Assembly (NCBI RefSeq): GCF_019396325.1
Contig: NZ_JAHKRO010000053.1
Span: 1-62,751 of the forward strand
Length of the DNA: 62,751 nucleotides
Origin: Nonomuraea ceibae
GTDB taxonomy: Bacteria > Actinomycetota > Actinomycetes > Streptosporangiales > Streptosporangiaceae
Reading direction: 5' to 3'
In this document: piece by piece, positions 60,247-62,751 of the stretch
How the letters are laid out: every line of letters starts with the position of its first letter
Position numbering within the stretch: position 1 is the first letter of the stretch
The notes under the pieces: model-generated
Databases searched by the model: none
Told to the model about the DNA's origin: nothing
The model's input: only the letters and a program-made list of their open reading frames with translations
Position numbers and translations under genes: made by a program

Positions 60247-61446
60247 GTGTCGATCGCCCCAGCCGCATCCAGCGGCACCGCGTCCGATTCCGCCGGCTCC
60301 CACTCCAGGCTCGCCTGGCTCGACGCGCTCCGCGGAATCGGCGCCCTGGCCGTCGTGGCCGAGCACATGCTGCCGTGGTACCTGCCGTCGGCACGGCCCT
60401 ACTGGTTCAGCTTCGGGGTCTTCGGCATCTTCGTGTTCTTCCTGGTCAGCGGCTACATCATCCCGGCCTCCCTGGAGCGGCACGGCGACGTGCGGGCCTT
60501 CTGGCTGAGCCGCGTCTTCCGCCTCTACCCGCTCTACCTGGCCGTCTCCGTCCTGGTGCTCGCCCTGGCCTGGTGGGTGCCGGTCCGCGAGGCCGTGCCG
60601 CGCGACGGCGGGTCCGTCGCCGGGCACGCCACCATGCTGCTCGACGTCGTGGGCGTGGGCGGGCTCGCCGACACCATGTGGACGCTCTCGTACGAGATGG
60701 TCTTCTACCTGCTCGTCACCGCGCTGTTCCTGCTGAGGCTGCACGAGCGCAGCGCGCTGCTGTCGGTCCTGTTCGCCGCCACCGGCGTGGTGACCGGGCT
60801 GGTGATGAGCCGCGCCCTGTTCGGCGGCGCCTGGGTGGCGTACGCGTCCTGCGCGGTGTTCGTCGCCGGGCTCGCCTGCGTGATCGGCGGCCGGTTCCGC
60901 AGGGCGGCGGCGCTGAGCATGGGCGTGATGGCGCTCGTCCTGCTGGTCCTCAACAGCCGGGTGCCGTGGCTCGGCGCGGCCATCGTGGCGCTCATGTTCG
61001 CCGGCACCGCCGTCCACCGGTGGGAACGCGGCCAGGGCAGTCTCTGGCCCGTCGCCCTCACCACCGCGCTCGTCGCCGTCTCGCCCTTCTGGGCCGTCCA
61101 GAACGGCTGGTGGTGGGTCCAGCCCGACGTGTGGGTGACCACGATCGCGCTGTCGGCCGCGGTGTTCGGCGGCGCCATGGCGCTGCGCGGCAGGCGGCTG
61201 CCGAAGGCGCTCACCTGGCTCGGCCTGATCAGCTACTCGCTCTACCTCGTGCACCATCCGGTGCTCAAGTACGTCAGCGCGGTCGCCGGTGACCTGCGCG
61301 CCGCCTCGCTGCCGGTCCAGCTCACCGCGACCGTGCTGGTCACGGCGCTGATCGTGGCCGTCAGCGCGCTGACGTACCGCTGGGTGGAACGGCCCATGCA
61401 GGAGCTCGGCCGCCGCCTGTCCCGGCGCTGGGCGACAGCGCGATAG
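60247..61446 (+). CDS. Acyltransferase-3 family membrane protein
   Basis: The 399-aa protein has about ten membrane helices and the acyltransferase-3 signature LAWLDALRGIGALAVVAEH, with RVFRLYPLYL and LSYEMVFYLL. These enzymes O-acylate sugars of exported glycans, lipids or antibiotics. The GTG start at 60247 follows the upstream gene by 99 nt. Its last 86 nt overlap the convergent conserved-hypothetical gene. Confidence 0.92.
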   Translation: MSIAPAASSGTASDSAGSHSRLAWLDALRGIGALAVVAEHMLPWYLPSARPYWFSFGVFGIFVFFLVSGYIIPASLERHGDVRAFWLSRVFRLYPLYLAVSVLVLALAWWVPVREAVPRDGGSVAGHATMLLDVVGVGGLADTMWTLSYEMVFYLLVTALFLLRLHERSALLSVLFAATGVVTGLVMSRALFGGAWVAYASCAVFVAGLACVIGGRFRRAAALSMGVMALVLLVLNSRVPWLGAAIVALMFAGTAVHRWERGQGSLWPVALTTALVAVSPFWAVQNGWWWVQPDVWVTTIALSAAVFGGAMALRGRRLPKALTWLGLISYSLYLVHHPVLKYVSAVAGDLRAASLPVQLTATVLVTALIVAVSALTYRWVERPMQELGRRLSRRWATAR

Positions 61447-61858
61447 CGACCTCCGGGTGGCGGGACAGCGCCTCGCGCACCACCGGGTCCTCCACCATGA
61501 GGAACGCCAGGTGCCGGATCGCGTGCGCCGCCACCTGCGCCACCTCCACCCGCTCCGGCGACGGCGTCGCGGGCGCCGCGCCCCGGGCCGGCTCCGCCGC
61601 CGGCCGCCCGTCGGCGGGCAGCCACGGCTCCGGATCGGGACACACCGCGTAGGTCAGCACGATCTCGCCCGGCCGGTGGCGCCAGCTCGTCGAGTGCACC
61701 ACCACCTCGTCCGTGCCCGGCTCCACCCCGGCCGCCCGGCGGGCCGCCTCGTCGGGGCTCTCACCAGCGGCGGGGGAGACCACCACGCGCCGATAGGACC
61801 AGCCGTCGCCCGCCCGCAGCAGGAGCGTCTCGACCGAGACCACGTGTCTTGCCGTCAC
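61361..61858 (-). CDS. Conserved actinomycete hypothetical protein
   Basis: The 165-aa protein opens with VETLLLRAGDGWSYRRVVVSPAAGESPDEAARRAAGV and VVHSTSWRHRPGEIVLTYAV, a pattern I recall in Streptomyces hypothetical proteins and slightly reminiscent of a NUDIX fold without the catalytic box. The C-terminal half has AHAIRHLAFL and a short variable tail. Function unknown. GTG start at 61858. It overlaps the acyltransferase gene tail by 86 nt. Confidence 0.6.
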   Translation of the reverse strand: MTARHVVSVETLLLRAGDGWSYRRVVVSPAAGESPDEAARRAAGVEPGTDEVVVHSTSWRHRPGEIVLTYAVCPDPEPWLPADGRPAAEPARGAAPATPSPERVEVAQVAAHAIRHLAFLMVEDPVVREALSRHPEVAIALSPSAGTGGGRAPAWAVPPSGTSAR

Positions 61859-61978
61859 CGCCAGCAGCCTACTGCCACCCCTGTGCAGGAACGTCCATCT
61901 CGCATGTGTGTCCCGCTCTTGCGCGAGCGGGCCCGCCCGTGGCAGTAGTCGAGGACGGGACAGAGAGAGGCGGGGGCC

Positions 61979-62751
61979 ATGCCGGGGACGCTGGTGCTGA
62001 TGGGATCGGGCGAGACGAGCCCGACCATGGTGGAGGTCCACCGGGCCGCCGCTCGCGCGCTGCCGCCCGGCGCGCGGGCCGTGCTGCTCGACACCCCGTA
62101 CGCCTTCCAGGAGAACCGCGCCGACATCTCCGCCCGCGCGCGCGGCTACTTCGCCCGCAGCGTCGGCCTGGACGTCGAGGTGTCCGGCGACGTGACCGGC
62201 GCCGCCTGGGTCTTCTCCGGGCCCGGCAGCCCCACCTACGCGCTCGACCGGTGGACCGGCTCCGGCGTGGCCGCCGACCTGCGCGCCCGCGTCCGCGCCC
62301 GCACCGGGGTCACCGTGCTCGCCTCCGCCGCCGCCTGCACCGCCGGGCTCGCCACCGTGCCCGTGTACGAGATCTACAAGGCCGGCGCCGACCCGCACTG
62401 GCGCGACGGGCTCGACCTGCTGGCGGCGCTCGGGCTGCGGGCCGTGGTGATCCCGCACTTCGACAACGCCGAGGGCGGCACCCACGACACCCGCTACTGC
62501 TACCTGGGCGAGCGGCGGCTGTCGCGCATGGAACGCGAGCTGCCGCCGGGCTCGGCCGTGCTCGGCGTCGACGAGCACACCGCGCTCGTCATCGACCTGG
62601 AGAGCGAGTCGGCCGAGGTGGCGGGCCGGGGCGTCGTCACCGTCCGCCGCCCGGCGGGGGCCGGAGCGGCGGTGACCGAGCTGCCCGCGGGGACGCGTAC
62701 CGATCTGGACGAGCTGCGGCGGCTCGCCGAGGGGCGGCGGGGCGCCGCCGC
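61979..62751 (+). CDS. Type 1 glutamine amidotransferase-like (S51/cyanophycinase-like) protein, truncated by window end
   Basis: An uninterrupted frame from ATG 61979 to the last base gives 257 residues: GTLVLMGSGETSPTMVEVHR at the start, VLLDTPYAFQENRADISARA, VFSGPGSPTYAL, and VLASAAACTAGL in the position of the S51 nucleophile elbow. This resembles the GATase-like family of actinomycetes rather than true cyanophycinases. No stop is seen, so the C-terminus is outside the window. A small CCCGCTC/GAGCGGG stem-loop (61912-61931) lies in the divergent gap before it. Confidence 0.75.
   Translation, partial: MPGTLVLMGSGETSPTMVEVHRAAARALPPGARAVLLDTPYAFQENRADISARARGYFARSVGLDVEVSGDVTGAAWVFSGPGSPTYALDRWTGSGVAADLRARVRARTGVTVLASAAACTAGLATVPVYEIYKAGADPHWRDGLDLLAALGLRAVVIPHFDNAEGGTHDTRYCYLGERRLSRMERELPPGSAVLGVDEHTALVIDLESESAEVAGRGVVTVRRPAGAGAAVTELPAGTRTDLDELRRLAEGRRGAA

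Overview
The window is high-GC actinomycete DNA: dense genes, many GTG/TTG starts and 4-nt start/stop overlaps, a DUF574-type SAM methyltransferase, CebR-type operators and a c-di-AMP (ydaO) riboswitch. The gene set suits a filamentous soil actinomycete (Streptomyces or Streptosporangiales such as Nonomuraea). This is inferred from family content only; no rRNA or tRNA gene was seen. Most of the window reads as chromosomal core plus accessory metabolism. Only the left edge (the last 33 codons of an IS982-like transposase) is clearly mobile.

Layout. 1-4.7 kb: transposase tail, VOC protein, HtrA-type protease, and a four-gene operon (membrane protein, winged-helix regulator, ABC ATPase, permease) with an inverted repeat upstream. 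4.8-10.5 kb: cydABDC, a cytochrome bd oxidase whose CydA and CydB are both unusually short, plus the CydDC exporter; a PadR gene is divergent. 10.5-16.8 kb: HAAS membrane protein, VOC-ArsR-AHSA1 operon with its own inverted repeats, 11-residue-repeat beta-solenoid protein, secreted nuclease, thioredoxin, SAM methyltransferase. 16.9-25 kb: class II DAHP synthase translationally coupled to an FAD monooxygenase, a truncated anti-sigma zinc finger, LysR regulator, secreted M64 peptidase, kinase-like protein and aldose epimerase. 25-31 kb: cellobiose/cello-oligosaccharide operon cebEFG-bglC-cebR with two perfect 14-bp CebR boxes. 31-34.7 kb: ECF42-like sigma factor and its YCII partner, separated by about 0.9 kb of GC-rich repeats; CHAP hydrolase under a c-di-AMP riboswitch. 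34.8-36.6 kb: two oxidoreductases.

36.7-43.1 kb is the most distinctive block. It encodes a nonulosonate glycopolymer system: a 679-aa protein fusing CMP-nonulosonate synthetase, HAD phosphatase and a NeuB/NANS-type synthase without the SAF domain, plus a family-2 glycosyltransferase, a polysialyltransferase-like protein and two further glycosyltransferase-like proteins. No epimerase or N-acyltransferase is present. The fusion could therefore convert a hexose 6-phosphate (Man-6-P or ManNAc-6-P) to CMP-Kdn or CMP-Neu5Ac in one polypeptide. A Kdn-containing wall polymer (teichulosonic acid) is the leading hypothesis.

43.2-53.1 kb: orphan histidine kinase, then a maltose/maltodextrin locus (GH13 alpha-glucosidase divergent from malEFG and a cyclomaltodextrinase-like GH13) and a secreted beta-helix protein. 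53.2-57.7 kb: small zincin-like protein, then a TetR repressor divergent from a self-sufficient CYP102-type P450-reductase fusion, with two identical 15-bp operator palindromes between them. 57.8 kb to the end: ACT-domain protein, MaoC hydratase, acyl-CoA dehydrogenase, acyltransferase-3, a conserved hypothetical, and a glutamine-amidotransferase-like gene cut by the window end.
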